In this document: piece by piece, positions 50,449 through 60,788 of the stretch
Numbering within the stretch: the stretch's first letter is position 1
Layout of the letters: every line of letters begins with the position of its first letter
Assembly (NCBI RefSeq): GCF_017876095.1
Contig: NZ_JAGINM010000024.1
Coordinates: 1 to 64,000, forward strand
From: Azospirillum agricola
GTDB taxonomy: Bacteria > Pseudomonadota > Alphaproteobacteria > Azospirillales > Azospirillaceae
DNA length: 64,000 nucleotides
Direction of reading: 5' to 3'
Made by a program: the position numbers and the translations under genes
The notes under the pieces: generated by a model
Told to the model about the DNA's origin: nothing
The model's database searches: none
What the model saw: only the letters and a program-made list of their open reading frames with translations

Positions 50449-50614
50449 GAAAAGGCCCTCGTAAAAAACAGTCTAGCGACCGCGGCCCCGATCCGGGACC
50501 CGGCGTGGAGGCGGGATTATTGGGAGGCGCCCCCGTCAAAGCAAGCCGGAGTTCGGCTTGACTTTCGGGAAAGGCGGCTGGGAAAGGCAGCCGTGAAACC
50601 GCGGTCCGGCATGG

Positions 50615-50646
50615 AAAAGGGGCGCCCCCTCGCGAGGGCGCCCCCT
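50615..50646 (-). terminator. Intrinsic terminator of groESL
   Basis: On the minus strand GGGGGCGCCCTCGCGAGGGGGCGCCCC folds into a GC-rich hairpin and is followed by TTTT at 50619-50616. It lies about 35 bases beyond the groL stop. Confidence 0.7.
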
Positions 50647-50680
50647 TCCGAACCACAGCGTCGGAACGCCGGACTTCCTG

Positions 50681-52324
<1,644 letters not shown>

Positions 52325-52376
52325 GTCTCGATTCCTCTGAATGTCGGATGTTGAAGAGAAGGATGGGCGGAGGTCT

Positions 52377-52667
52377 TCAGGCCTCGATGACGCCCATGAT
52401 GTCGGATTCCTTCATGATCAGGTAATCGACGCCTTCGATCTTCACTTCGGTGCCGGACCACTTGCCGAACAGGATGCGGTCGCCGGCCTTGACGTCCAGC
52501 GCCACGACCTTGCCGGCCTCGTCACGGGCACCCGGACCGACGGCGATGATCTCGCCTTCCTGCGGCTTTTCCTTGGCCGTGTCGGGGATGATGATCCCAC
52601 CCTTGGTCTTGGTGTCGGACTCCAGACGCTTGACGACGACACGGTCGTGCAGCGGGCGGAACTTCAT
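52377..52667 (-). CDS. groS: Co-chaperonin GroES (10 kDa)
   Basis: A 96-residue co-chaperonin, the heptameric lid of GroEL. It begins MKFRPLHDRVVVKRLE. The mobile loop that contacts GroEL is SDTKTKGGIIIPDTA. The core VGPGARDEAGKVVALDVKAGDRILFGKWSG is present. AAGGAG precedes the ATG at 52667 by eight bases. It is the first gene of the groESL operon, controlled by HrcA at the CIRCE site. Confidence 0.99.
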   Translation of the reverse strand: MKFRPLHDRVVVKRLESDTKTKGGIIIPDTAKEKPQEGEIIAVGPGARDEAGKVVALDVKAGDRILFGKWSGTEVKIEGVDYLIMKESDIMGVIEA

Positions 52668-52724
52668 GGGATGGCTCCTTGAATCAAGGCTTGGTCTTGG
52701 GAACGGTTGGCCGGCGGGATTGTG

Positions 52725-52751
52725 TTAGCACTCCCCCTCGGCGAGTGCCAG
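52725..52751 (-). promoter_or_regulatory. CIRCE element (HrcA operator) of groESL
   Basis: TTAGCACTC-N9-GAGTGCCAG fits the CIRCE consensus TTAGCACTC-N9-GAGTGCTAA with two changes, near the right end. It lies 58-84 bases upstream of groS. Binding of HrcA here represses groESL until heat shock. Confidence 0.93.
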
Positions 52752-53003
52752 ACAGCTAATCGAACCCCGTTTTGGATTCAAGAGGCTCGTTTCGAATTTT
52801 GACGCGAATGCCGGGAAATATCCCGTCATCTCCCGGCCAAGCCCTTGCGTTCCTTGGCATTTTTAGCCGACGGCGGTGGCTGCCGATGACCGGGCTTCTG
52901 AAAAGAATCACAGTCTCCCGCCCCTCGGGCCGGCGGATGGGCCGGCCTTCGACGGGCAACCGTCCCTGCGCGCGCCCCTGTGACCGCCCCCTGTGACCGC
53001 CCC

Positions 53004-53046
53004 TGTGACCGCCGTCACAGCGAAATGATCTGCAATTTCCTAAAAT
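53004..53046 (+). promoter_or_regulatory. CRP-type site in class II position upstream of a small membrane protein gene
   Basis: TGTGACCGCCGTCACA (53004-53019) matches the CRP consensus TGTGA-N6-TCACA exactly. A -10 TAAAAT is at 53041-53046, so the site centre (53011.5) is about -41.5 from a start near 53053. Two extra half sites TGTGACC precede it at 52979 and 52992 in a short tandem array of CCCCTGTGACCGCC. The gene served is the one at 53087. The remaining bases of the 52752-52978 space hold nothing recognisable. Confidence 0.75.
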
Positions 53047-53086
53047 TTTATCATCCAACCGGCGTTACGGCGTGGAGGCGCCATCG

Positions 53087-53230
53087 ATGAGCAACGACCA
53101 AACCGATCCCCAGGAGCGCGCGCTGTGGCTGACCGAGGCGTTGCTGGAATTCACCACCATCGCCGGGTTGGTCGCGCTGCTCTTCGCCCTGTTCCTCCTG
53201 TTCGGGATCATCCAGGACCCACCCCGGTAG
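53087..53230 (+). CDS. 47-residue membrane protein under CRP-type control
   Basis: A short gene with GGAGG nine bases before the ATG and a stop at 53228-53230. The N-terminus is acidic and soluble (SNDQTDPQERALWLTEALLE). The rest is one membrane helix (FTTIAGLVALLFALFLLFGII) with a short DPPR end, so the N-terminus probably faces the cytoplasm. I recognise no family. The well-placed CRP-type site upstream argues strongly that it is a real, regulated gene. Confidence 0.65.
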   Translation: MSNDQTDPQERALWLTEALLEFTTIAGLVALLFALFLLFGIIQDPPR

Positions 53231-53378
53231 GACCGCGCCCCATCGACGGACGGCACTCGCTTCATTGAATGGAATTCGGCGGAAATTCTCTCCAATTCCG
53301 ACGCGCCATCGTATGATCGCCTCCCAAAGCGGGTGAGCGGCCACGCCCTTCCCGCAAGAACCATTGGGAGGCCGGAAC

Positions 53379-53876
53379 ATGACCATCACGCCCGTGTGCC
53401 AAGCCGCCGTCGATCTGGTGAAGCATTTCGAGGGACTCCGCCTGACCGCCTACCGCTGTCCGGCCGGGGTGGCGACCATCGGCTACGGCCACACCGCCGG
53501 CGTCGTCATGGGCGAGACCATCACCACCGCGCAGGCGGAGGCTTTCCTGTCCGCCGACCTGACCGCCGCCGCCGGACAGGTGGACGGGTTGGTCAGGGTG
53601 GCCTTGAATCCCGACCAGCGCGGCGCGCTCGCCTCTTTCGTGTTCAACCTCGGCAGCGGCAGTCTGGCGTCCTCCACCCTGCTCAAGCTGCTGAACGCGG
53701 GCGACTATGATGGAGCCGCCGGCCAGTTCGGCCGCTGGGTCTACGCCACCGTCGACGGGGTGCACACCACGTTGCCCGGCCTCGTCGCCCGCCGCGCCGC
53801 CGAATCGGCGCTGTTCCAAGGGCAGGTCGATCCGCAGGCCCGCGGCGGCGTCACCACCGAGGACGGCACCGCCTGA
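53379..53876 (+). CDS. Phage-type endolysin (GH24 lysozyme)
   Basis: A 165-residue muramidase of the T4/P21 lysozyme type. The catalytic Glu lies in KHFEGLRLTAY, the second position is Cys eight residues later (RCPAGVA), and Thr follows after five more (TIGYGHT). This is the Glu-8aa-Asp/Cys-5aa-Thr pattern. SFVFNLGSG and GRWVYATVDG also fit. There is no signal peptide and no holin or other phage gene nearby. GGGAGG lies eight bases before the ATG. It may be a prophage remnant or a domesticated peptidoglycan hydrolase. Confidence 0.88.
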   Translation: MTITPVCQAAVDLVKHFEGLRLTAYRCPAGVATIGYGHTAGVVMGETITTAQAEAFLSADLTAAAGQVDGLVRVALNPDQRGALASFVFNLGSGSLASSTLLKLLNAGDYDGAAGQFGRWVYATVDGVHTTLPGLVARRAAESALFQGQVDPQARGGVTTEDGTA

Positions 53877-53928
53877 ACGAGGCCCCGGTCCGCCACTGTA
53901 GACCGGAGGGCCGGGCGATCCGGATGCG

Positions 53929-55077
53929 ATGCGGGGATTTGACGCGGGCGCCGCTTGGCCCCACAGTGGCGAACGTCCCACCGCTGCGCTCCGGATTGCC
54001 GCCTTGACCGCGTTCGCCTCCGACCTCGCCCGCACCCCGGCCCATTCCCCGCCCTCCGACCGCCCCATCGCCTGGTGGCTCGTCGTCTGCGCCGCCATGG
54101 TGCTGGCGATGGCGGTGATCGGCGCCATCACCCGGCTGACCGAGTCCGGCCTGTCGATGGTCGAATGGAAGCCGCTGATCGGCATTCTGCCGCCGCTGTC
54201 GGAAGCGGAATGGAACCGCGTGTTCGACCTGTACAAGGGCACGCCGGAATTCCGCATCTTCAACAACCGCATGGATCTGGCCGGCTTCCAGGAAATCTTC
54301 TGGTGGGAGTGGTTCCACCGGCTGTGGGGCCAACTGATCGGCTTCGTCTTCCTGATCCCCTTCCTGCGCTTCTGGATCCAGGGCCGCATCGCCCCCGGCC
54401 TGTGGCCGAAGCTGGCCGGACTGTTCCTGCTGGGCGGCCTCCAGGGCGTCGTCGGCTGGTTCATGGTCAAGAGCGGGCTGGTCGACCAGCCCAACGTCAG
54501 CCATTACCGGCTGGCCCTGCATCTCGGCATGGCGATCCTGATCTACGGGCTGCTGCTGCGCACGGCGCTCGGGCTGTTCGACCCGCTGCCGCTGGCCGGC
54601 TGGCGCCCCGAGGCGGCCGGCTTGCGCCGCCATGCCCGCTGGGCGCTGGGGCTGGTCGCCGTCACCATCGTCTGGGGCGCCTTCGTCGCCGGCTCGCGCG
54701 CCGGCTACGCCTACAACAGCTTTCCGCTGATGGAGGGGCACGTCATCCCGCCGGAGATCGGCACGCTGACGCCCTGGTGGCACAACCCGTTCGAGAACAC
54801 CGCGGCGATCCAGCTCATCCACCGGGCGCTGGCGCTGCTGAGCGGGCTGGCGGTGCTGCTGCTGACGGCCCGCGTGCTGCTGACCCGCCTGCCCGGCCGC
54901 GCCGGTGCGGCGGCGCTGGCGGCCGGCGCGATGGTTCTCGCGCAGATCGGGCTCGGCATCGCGACCCTGCTGACGGTGGTGTGGATTCCGGTCGCCGCCG
55001 CCCATCAGGCCGGCGCGATCCTGGTCGTCTCGACCCTGGTGTGGCTGCTGCACGAACTGCGCCCCGTGCGGCGGTAA
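53929..55077 (+). CDS. ctaA: Heme A synthase (CtaA/COX15 type 2)
   Basis: A 382-residue membrane protein with eight helices that oxidises the C8 methyl of heme O to make heme A for aa3-type oxidases. Features are ITRLTESGLSMVEWKP, the heme-ligand histidines in EWFHRLWGQL and LALHLGMAI, WGAFVAGSRAGYAYNSFPLMEG, LIHRALALL and AAHQAGAIL, which match the COX15-like proteins of alphaproteobacteria. The start is uncertain: ATG 53929 with GGAGGG far upstream, or TTG 54004, which removes a ragged N-terminus. It adjoins a regulator for low-oxygen genes but serves a different oxidase from cbb3. Confidence 0.92.
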   Translation: MRGFDAGAAWPHSGERPTAALRIAALTAFASDLARTPAHSPPSDRPIAWWLVVCAAMVLAMAVIGAITRLTESGLSMVEWKPLIGILPPLSEAEWNRVFDLYKGTPEFRIFNNRMDLAGFQEIFWWEWFHRLWGQLIGFVFLIPFLRFWIQGRIAPGLWPKLAGLFLLGGLQGVVGWFMVKSGLVDQPNVSHYRLALHLGMAILIYGLLLRTALGLFDPLPLAGWRPEAAGLRRHARWALGLVAVTIVWGAFVAGSRAGYAYNSFPLMEGHVIPPEIGTLTPWWHNPFENTAAIQLIHRALALLSGLAVLLLTARVLLTRLPGRAGAAALAAGAMVLAQIGLGIATLLTVVWIPVAAAHQAGAILVVSTLVWLLHELRPVRR

Positions 55078-55114
55078 GGGCGCGCGCAAAGACAACCATA
55101 CACAGCCGCTCGCG

Positions 55115-55145
55115 CGTCATGCCCGGCCTTGTGCCGGGCATGACG
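55115..55145. repeat. REP-like palindrome (third copy)
   Basis: CGTCATGCCCGGC-cttgt-GCCGGGCATGACG is a perfect 13-bp inverted repeat, almost identical to unit one at 164-195 but symmetrical at both ends. It lies between ctaA and the convergent FNR-type gene and could act as a bidirectional terminator-like hairpin. Confidence 0.75.
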
Positions 55146-55190
55146 AATATTAAAAGCAGGCACCCAGCCGGACGCCTCTTCCGGATGAAC

Positions 55191-55928
55191 TCAGCTTCCC
55201 TCGGCCAGATCGTACATGGCGTCGAGGTCGGCGATCAGCACCTTGTTGCCTTCCTGGAGCGAGATGACGCCAGCGGTCTTCAGCTGGGTGAAGGTGCGGC
55301 TGACCGTCTCGGTCGTCAGCCCCAGGTAATCGGCGATGTCGGCCCGGCTCATCGGCACGAAGACCGGGTTCTCCTTGTGGCCGCGCCGCGCCGCGCGCTG
55401 CGACAGCATCAGCAGGAAGGAGCAGATCTTCTCCTTCGCCGTCTTGCGGCCGAGCAGCAGCATCTGGTCCTGCGCCGCCGCCAGCTCGTTCGACGCCATG
55501 GAGAACAGGCGGCGCTGCATCTTGGGGAACTCGTCCATCAGCGCGTCGATCTTCTTGCGCGGGAAGCGGCAGAGCGACGAGCTGGTGACGGTTTCGGCGG
55601 TGTAGGCGTAGCTGTCGTTGACCGCAAGCCCAAGGAAATCCCCGGTGACGAGGAAGCCGGTGATCTGGCGGCGCCCGTCGGGCAGCAGCTTGTAGAGCTT
55701 CACCGTGCCCGACGTGACGTTGTAGAGCGCGTCGGCGCCGTCCCCCTCGCTGAACAGCGTGTGGCCGGCGTCGTGGCGCACCGTCTGGAGGATGTCGGCC
55801 AGACGGCGCAGCTCCTCGGGGTCCAGCGCGGCGCAGACGGTCAGGCTGCGCACGGGACAGGCCCCGCAGGGGTTCATTTCCGTCGCGGCGCCCTTGTCCC
55901 GGGCGCGGCCCATATCGAACGGTGGCAT
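55191..55928 (-). CDS. FNR/FnrN-family oxygen-sensing transcription regulator
   Basis: A 245-residue CRP/FNR-family regulator. The iron-sulfur ligands are Cys21, Cys24 and Cys32 (PCGACPVRSLTVC, the C-x2-C-x7-C form of FnrN/FnrL) and a fourth Cys120 in SSLCRFP, so it should sense oxygen through a [4Fe-4S] cluster. The recognition helix TTETVSRTFTQL keeps Glu, Ser and Arg as in FNR, predicting binding to TTGAT-N4-ATCAA. FNR-like boxes are found before hemN and ccoG. The start at 55928 is the most FNR-like, though in-frame ATGs upstream exist. It lies directly after the ccoGHIS genes. Confidence 0.9.
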   Translation of the reverse strand: MPPFDMGRARDKGAATEMNPCGACPVRSLTVCAALDPEELRRLADILQTVRHDAGHTLFSEGDGADALYNVTSGTVKLYKLLPDGRRQITGFLVTGDFLGLAVNDSYAYTAETVTSSSLCRFPRKKIDALMDEFPKMQRRLFSMASNELAAAQDQMLLLGRKTAKEKICSFLLMLSQRAARRGHKENPVFVPMSRADIADYLGLTTETVSRTFTQLKTAGVISLQEGNKVLIADLDAMYDLAEGS

Positions 55929-56036
55929 GGATGCACCCAGCCTCTCATCGTGCATGGAGGTCATATTGGGTGCAATCGTACGGAATCGCAACCTTCGTTC
56001 GATCCGGCCCTTCCTTTGCCCATACGGACGAAAGGC

Positions 56037-56216
56037 TTATTGACGCTCGGGCGTGCTCTTGGACGTCGGGGCCGCCGCGTCGTCGTCGAACAGGGCACGG
56101 TGGGCCGCCCCGTCGAGATCCTCAAACTGGCCGGACTTCAGCGCCCACAGAAACGCCGCCAGACCCAGACCGCCCAGGCTGACCGCGATCCCGATCAGAT
56201 AGAGAAGCTCGTCCAT
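56037..56216 (-). CDS. ccoS: Cbb3 oxidase assembly protein CcoS
   Basis: A 59-residue membrane protein with one N-terminal helix (DELLYLIGIAVSLGGLGLAAFLWAL) followed by KSGQFEDLDG, the CcoS signature, and an acidic/Ser tail. It is needed for heme and copper insertion into cbb3 oxidase. The ATG at 56216 lies inside the 3' end of ccoI; the two frames overlap by 95 bases. The final member of ccoGHIS. Confidence 0.93.
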   Translation of the reverse strand: MDELLYLIGIAVSLGGLGLAAFLWALKSGQFEDLDGAAHRALFDDDAAAPTSKSTPERQ

Positions 56217-58590
56217 CACCCAAATCCTTGACCACGGCGCCGCGGGCCAGCCGCAGCGCGTTGAGAATGACGATAAGCGACGACGACGACATCGCCAAGG
56301 CCGCCAGGAGGGGAGTCAGCAGGCCGGCCACCGCCAGCGGCACCGCGAACAGATTGTAGACCAGGGCGATGGCGAAATTCTGGCGCACCAGCCGGCCGGA
56401 GCGCCGCGCCACCTCGACCGATTCCACGATCGGCCGCAGCAGCCGGCCCTGGAACACCACGTCGGCGGCGGTCTGGCTGACGTCCACCGCGGTCGAGGGC
56501 GACATCGACACCGCCGCCGCCGCCAGCGCCGGGGCGTCGTTCAGCCCGTCGCCGACCATCAGCACGGTGCGGCCCTGCCCGGCCAGCTCGGCCAGGACGG
56601 CGGTCTTGTCGGCCGGGGTCTGCTCCGCCCGCCAGTCGGCGATGCCGAGCCGCTCGGCGACCGAGGCCACCGCGCCGCGCCGGTCGCCCGACAGCAGCCG
56701 GATCTCCAGCCCGCGCGCCTTCAGCGCCGCGACCACCGCCGCCGCGTCCGGACGCGGGGCGTCGAGGAAGACGAAGCGCCGCGGCTCGGCGCCGGGCCGC
56801 GCCAGCCACATCTCCGGCCCGGCCCCGTCCTCGGCGTCCAGGGGCGCGCCGGTGAAGCGGCGGCTGCCCAGCCGCACCTCGCCATCGGCGGTGTCGCAGG
56901 CCAGACCGGCGCCAGGGATCTCGCGCACCCCCGCCGCGACCGGCACGCCCGGCACCGCCGCGGCCAGCGCGCGCGCCAGCGGGTGGCGGCTCGCCCCGGC
57001 CAGCGCGGCGGCCAGACGCAACTCCGGCTCGGGGATGCCGTCGAGCTGCGGCACCGGCCGCCCCTCGGTCAGCGTGCCGGTCTTGTCGAACACCACGGTG
57101 TCGACGGTGGCCAGCCGCTCCAGCGCGGTGGCGCTCTTCAGCAGGGTTCCCTGCCGCATCAGCCGGCCGCTGGCGATCACCTGGACCACCGGCACCGCCA
57201 AAGCCAGCGCGCAGGGGCAGGTGATGATCAGCACGGCGACCGCGTTCATCATCGCGACCTGCCAGGGCGCGTCCATCAGCAGGGTCCAGCCGACGAAGGT
57301 GCCGAGCGCCGTCACATGCACCACCGGGGCGTAGTGGCGCGACACCCGGTCGGCGATGGCGACGTATTTGGCGCGGCCCTGCTCGGCCACCTCCATCAGG
57401 CGGACGATCTCGGCCAGCAGCGTGCCCTCGCCGACCGCCGAGACGGTCAGCCGCAGCGGCGCGGTCAGGTTCAGCATGCCGGCGAAGACCCGGTCGCCGG
57501 GCCGCGCGGTGCCGGGCACCGTCTCGCCGGTGATCAGGCCGGTGTCGAGGTCGGAGACGCCCTCCACCACCTGCCCGTCCACCGGAATGCGCTCGCCGAC
57601 CGCGACGAGGATGCTGGTGCCGGGCGCCACCTGCTCGGGCGTCACCACGGCGCTGGTGCCGTCGGCGCGCAGCACGGTGACCGCGTTGGCGCGCAGCCCC
57701 AGCAGCTGTTCCCCCGCCGAGCGCGCCCGGCCCCGCGCGCGCTGGTCGAGGTAGCGCCCGATCAGCAGGAAGAACAGCAGCATCACCGAGCCGTCGAAAT
57801 AGGCGTGCGGCCCGCTGTTGATCGTCTCGAACAGGCTCATGCCCGTCGTCATGATGACGCCGATGGTGATCGGCACGTCCATGTTGGTGCGCCCGCGCCG
57901 CAGCGCCGCGAAGGCCGAGCGCGCGAAGGGCCGCAACGCGTAGGCGATGGCCGGCATGCAGATCAGCGCCGAGATCCAGTGCATCAGGTCGCGGGTGGCG
58001 GTGCCCATGCCCTGGCTGTGGCCGGCCCACACCGACACCGACAGCAGCATGACGTTGCCCATGGCGAAGCCGGCCACCGCCATCGAGCGCAGAAGCTCCT
58101 TCTCGGTCTTCTGCTGGGCGGTGCCGAGCCGTTCGGGGTCGAAGGGCACCGCGCGGTAGCCGAGACGGCTCACCGTGCCGACCACGGCGTTGGCGTCGGT
58201 CTCCTCCGGGTTCCAGCGGACGGTCAGGCGCCGCGTCGTCATGTTCAGCCGCGCCTGCGCCACGCCGGGCTGACGGCCGAGCGCCGTCTCGATCAGCCAG
58301 ACGCAGGCCGCGCATTGCAGCCCGTCGATCATCAGATGCAGGCTGCGGCCGCCGTTCTCCGCCTCGCGCGCGTGCTGGGTGTAGTCGATGGACGGGGCGT
58401 CGTCGTCGGGGCGCAGCGGCCGCGCGGCGGGATCGACGCTGCGGCGGTCGTAGTAGCGCTCCAGCCCGAGCCCGCGCACGAGGTCGTAGGCGGCGGCGCA
58501 GCCGGTGCAGCAGAAGGGGCCGGCGCCGTCGGACGCGGTGGTGCCCGCGGCCTCGGCGTGCTCCTGCCCGCAATGGAGGCAGACGGTCAT
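56122..58590 (-). CDS. ccoI: Copper-exporting P-type ATPase for cbb3 assembly, CcoI
   Basis: An 822-residue P1B-type ATPase that moves copper into the periplasm for the CuB site of cbb3 oxidase. The N-terminus has a Cys cluster (Cys4, Cys7, Cys27, Cys28, Cys31) and a heavy-metal domain with LQCAAC (Cys93/Cys96). Later come the membrane CPC (TCPCALALA), the phosphorylation site DKTGTLTEG, and GDGLNDAPAL. The last 30 residues (from ALRLARGAV) continue in an unusual extension that overlaps ccoS by 95 bases, whereas most ccoI/ccoS pairs overlap only slightly. The ATG at 58590 is clear. Confidence 0.95.
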   Translation of the reverse strand: MTVCLHCGQEHAEAAGTTASDGAGPFCCTGCAAAYDLVRGLGLERYYDRRSVDPAARPLRPDDDAPSIDYTQHAREAENGGRSLHLMIDGLQCAACVWLIETALGRQPGVAQARLNMTTRRLTVRWNPEETDANAVVGTVSRLGYRAVPFDPERLGTAQQKTEKELLRSMAVAGFAMGNVMLLSVSVWAGHSQGMGTATRDLMHWISALICMPAIAYALRPFARSAFAALRRGRTNMDVPITIGVIMTTGMSLFETINSGPHAYFDGSVMLLFFLLIGRYLDQRARGRARSAGEQLLGLRANAVTVLRADGTSAVVTPEQVAPGTSILVAVGERIPVDGQVVEGVSDLDTGLITGETVPGTARPGDRVFAGMLNLTAPLRLTVSAVGEGTLLAEIVRLMEVAEQGRAKYVAIADRVSRHYAPVVHVTALGTFVGWTLLMDAPWQVAMMNAVAVLIITCPCALALAVPVVQVIASGRLMRQGTLLKSATALERLATVDTVVFDKTGTLTEGRPVPQLDGIPEPELRLAAALAGASRHPLARALAAAVPGVPVAAGVREIPGAGLACDTADGEVRLGSRRFTGAPLDAEDGAGPEMWLARPGAEPRRFVFLDAPRPDAAAVVAALKARGLEIRLLSGDRRGAVASVAERLGIADWRAEQTPADKTAVLAELAGQGRTVLMVGDGLNDAPALAAAAVSMSPSTAVDVSQTAADVVFQGRLLRPIVESVEVARRSGRLVRQNFAIALVYNLFAVPLAVAGLLTPLLAALAMSSSSLIVILNALRLARGAVVKDLGDGRASLSDRDRGQPGRSGSGGVSVGAEVRPV

Positions 58591-58667
58591 GTCACATCAC
58601 CCGGAAAAAACAGCGCCCGGAAAAGCAGCGCCAATAAAATCGCGGAGCGCGGAGATCGGCGGCCGGG

Positions 58668-59183
58668 TCACTGCACCCAGACGCGCTTCTGGCTCTGGTA
58701 GTCGCCGGTCGCGTGCTGGATCACCACCCGCAGATCCCATTGCCCCTCCAGCGCGACCTCGACCGGCGCCGCGTAGCGGCCCTCGCCCAGATAGGGCAGT
58801 TCCATCGTCACGTCATGCCCCTGGCTGGTCGGGCGGATCAGCGCGATGCTGACCTTGGCGTCCTTCAGCAGGTTGCCGAACTTGTCGTGCAGGGTCAGGG
58901 CGACCAGCGCCTTGCGCGGCTCGGTGCTGGTGAACTCGGTGTCGACCTTCCAGCCGCGCTCTTCCTGGGCGCGGGCACCGGCAATGTCGTCGTTGTAGTT
59001 CAGGCCCTTGATGAAGTGGCCCTCGGTCTCCACCCCGGTCCAGGAGGAGAAGGCGAAATGCAGCATCACGCCGTTCACCGCGATCACCACCCCGAAGAAG
59101 GCGACGAACAGCCAGGGGATGTACCAGCCCGGCTGGCGGGGCATGCGGGTGGGGCGGTTTCCGGTGGTCGAGGTCATGGTCAT
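58668..59183 (-). CDS. ccoH: Cbb3 oxidase maturation protein CcoH (FixH)
   Basis: A 171-residue protein of the FixH/CcoH family. One membrane helix (PWLFVAFFGVVIAVNGVMLHFAF) is followed by WTGVETEGHFIKGLNYND, a periplasmic immunoglobulin-like domain (about 60-170) with LTLHDKFGNLL and GEGRYAAPVEVALEGQWDLRV. It stabilises the assembling cbb3 complex. The start at 59183 is preferred (AAGG upstream); ATG 59177 is also possible. It lies 43 bases after ccoG. Confidence 0.92.
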   Translation of the reverse strand: MTMTSTTGNRPTRMPRQPGWYIPWLFVAFFGVVIAVNGVMLHFAFSSWTGVETEGHFIKGLNYNDDIAGARAQEERGWKVDTEFTSTEPRKALVALTLHDKFGNLLKDAKVSIALIRPTSQGHDVTMELPYLGEGRYAAPVEVALEGQWDLRVVIQHATGDYQSQKRVWVQ

Positions 59184-59226
59184 GCTCGCTTGGGCCTTCG
59201 GTGCGCGGGACCGTATCACGAATCGG

Positions 59227-60696
59227 TCAGTTGGTCGGCCCCATGAAGACCGTCCGGTAGGACGCGGTCTCCCCGTTGGCCGAGGTGAGGGTGAGGGTGA
59301 GCGGCTGCGACGGCGCCTGCAAGGCGGTGCGCGGCGCTGTCACGAAAATGCGATAGGTGGCGACCATGTCGGGGGCGGCGCTCAGCCGCCGGCTGGCGGC
59401 CCGCTCCTCCTGCCCCTCCCCGGCGACGGCGAGGGTGGCGCCGGCCGGCCCCTCCACGGTCAGCGCGTAGTCGCGCGGGTCGCGGGTCATGTTGGCGATC
59501 TTGAAGGTGTAGGCGTTGCGCACCGACCCGTCGGCCAGCGCGACATAAAGCGGCGCGCGGTCGCGCAGGACGCTGATGTCCAGCCCCGGCTTCAGGGCCA
59601 GCCCGACGACGATGGCGCCGCCCACCACCAGCATGCCGAGCGCATAGACGATCACCCGCGGGCGCAGCAGCCGGTGGGCCGGCGGCGTGTCGCCGGCGGC
59701 CAGCGCGCTCTGCCGGGTCTGGGTGTCGAAGGTGACCAGCCCGGTCGGGCGGCCGATCCTCGTCATGATCTCGTCGCAGGCGTCGACGCACAGCCCGCAG
59801 CCGATGCACTGCATCTGCAACCCGTCGCGGATGTCGATCCCCGCCGGGCAGACCTGGACGCAGTTGAAGCAGTCGATGCAGTCGCCCAGGCCGGCGGCCT
59901 CGCGTTCCTCCCAGCCCTGCGACTTGCGCAGCGGCGCGCGGCCCTCGCCGCGCCACTCCTGGTAGGTGACGATCAGGCTGTCCTCGTCGATCATCGCCGA
60001 CTGGAAGCGCGGCCACGGGCACATGTAGGTGCAGACCTGCTCGCGCGCGAAGCCGGCCAGCAGCCAGGTGGTGCCGGTGAACAGCGCGATGAAGCCGACG
60101 GCGGTCGAGGACGCCTCGAAGCGGACCAGCTGGCCGAGCAGCGTCGGCGCGTCGGTGAAGTAGAAGATCCAGGCGCCGCCGGTGGCCAGCGCGATGCCGA
60201 GCCAGATGGCGTTCTTCGCCAGCTTGCGGCCCAGCTTCCGCGCCGTCCATTTGCCCTGGTCGAGCCGGATGCGCTCGCCGCGCTCCCCCTCCACCAGATG
60301 CTCGACCCAGACGAACAGATCGGTCCAGACGGTCTGCGGGCAGGCGTAGCCGCACCACACCCGCCCGGCCAGCGAGGTCGCCAGGAACAGGGCCAGCGCC
60401 GCCAGGATCAGGGCGCCGGTCAGGTAGTAGATCTGCTGCGGCCACAGCTCGATGAAGAACAGGTAGAAGCGCCGGTGCTCGATGTCGAGCAGCACGGCCT
60501 GGTCGGGCGCGCCCGGCCCGCGGTCCCAGCGGATCCAGGGCAGGACGTAGTAGAGCGCCAGCATGGCGGCCAGCGCCGCCCATTTGATCCGGCGGAAGCG
60601 GCCATGGACGGATTTCGGGTAGACCTTGGACTGCTTGAGAAACAGCGACTGCGCGGTGCGTTTCTTGACCTTCGGTGTTTCCGTGACCGTGCTCAT
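59227..60696 (-). CDS. ccoG: Cbb3 oxidase accessory iron-sulfur protein CcoG
   Basis: A 489-residue membrane protein with five to six helices and two cysteine clusters of ferredoxin type (CIDCFNCVQVCP, CIGCGLCVDACDE), plus CGYACPQTVWTD in a membrane segment. It acts in copper reduction for cbb3 assembly. The C-terminal Ig-like domain (about 370-489) fits the family. The ATG at 60696 has GAGGGA just upstream. It is the first gene of ccoGHIS and has its own predicted FNR-dependent promoter at 60789-60830. Confidence 0.95.
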   Translation of the reverse strand: MSTVTETPKVKKRTAQSLFLKQSKVYPKSVHGRFRRIKWAALAAMLALYYVLPWIRWDRGPGAPDQAVLLDIEHRRFYLFFIELWPQQIYYLTGALILAALALFLATSLAGRVWCGYACPQTVWTDLFVWVEHLVEGERGERIRLDQGKWTARKLGRKLAKNAIWLGIALATGGAWIFYFTDAPTLLGQLVRFEASSTAVGFIALFTGTTWLLAGFAREQVCTYMCPWPRFQSAMIDEDSLIVTYQEWRGEGRAPLRKSQGWEEREAAGLGDCIDCFNCVQVCPAGIDIRDGLQMQCIGCGLCVDACDEIMTRIGRPTGLVTFDTQTRQSALAAGDTPPAHRLLRPRVIVYALGMLVVGGAIVVGLALKPGLDISVLRDRAPLYVALADGSVRNAYTFKIANMTRDPRDYALTVEGPAGATLAVAGEGQEERAASRRLSAAPDMVATYRIFVTAPRTALQAPSQPLTLTLTSANGETASYRTVFMGPTN

Positions 60697-60788
60697 TCCC
60701 TCGCCTTCCCGTCGGGTACCTGCGGCGGCCGGTTGGGGGCCGGTTGGGCGCAGACGCCCGCAGCAACATGGGAGGGGCGCGTGGGGCC

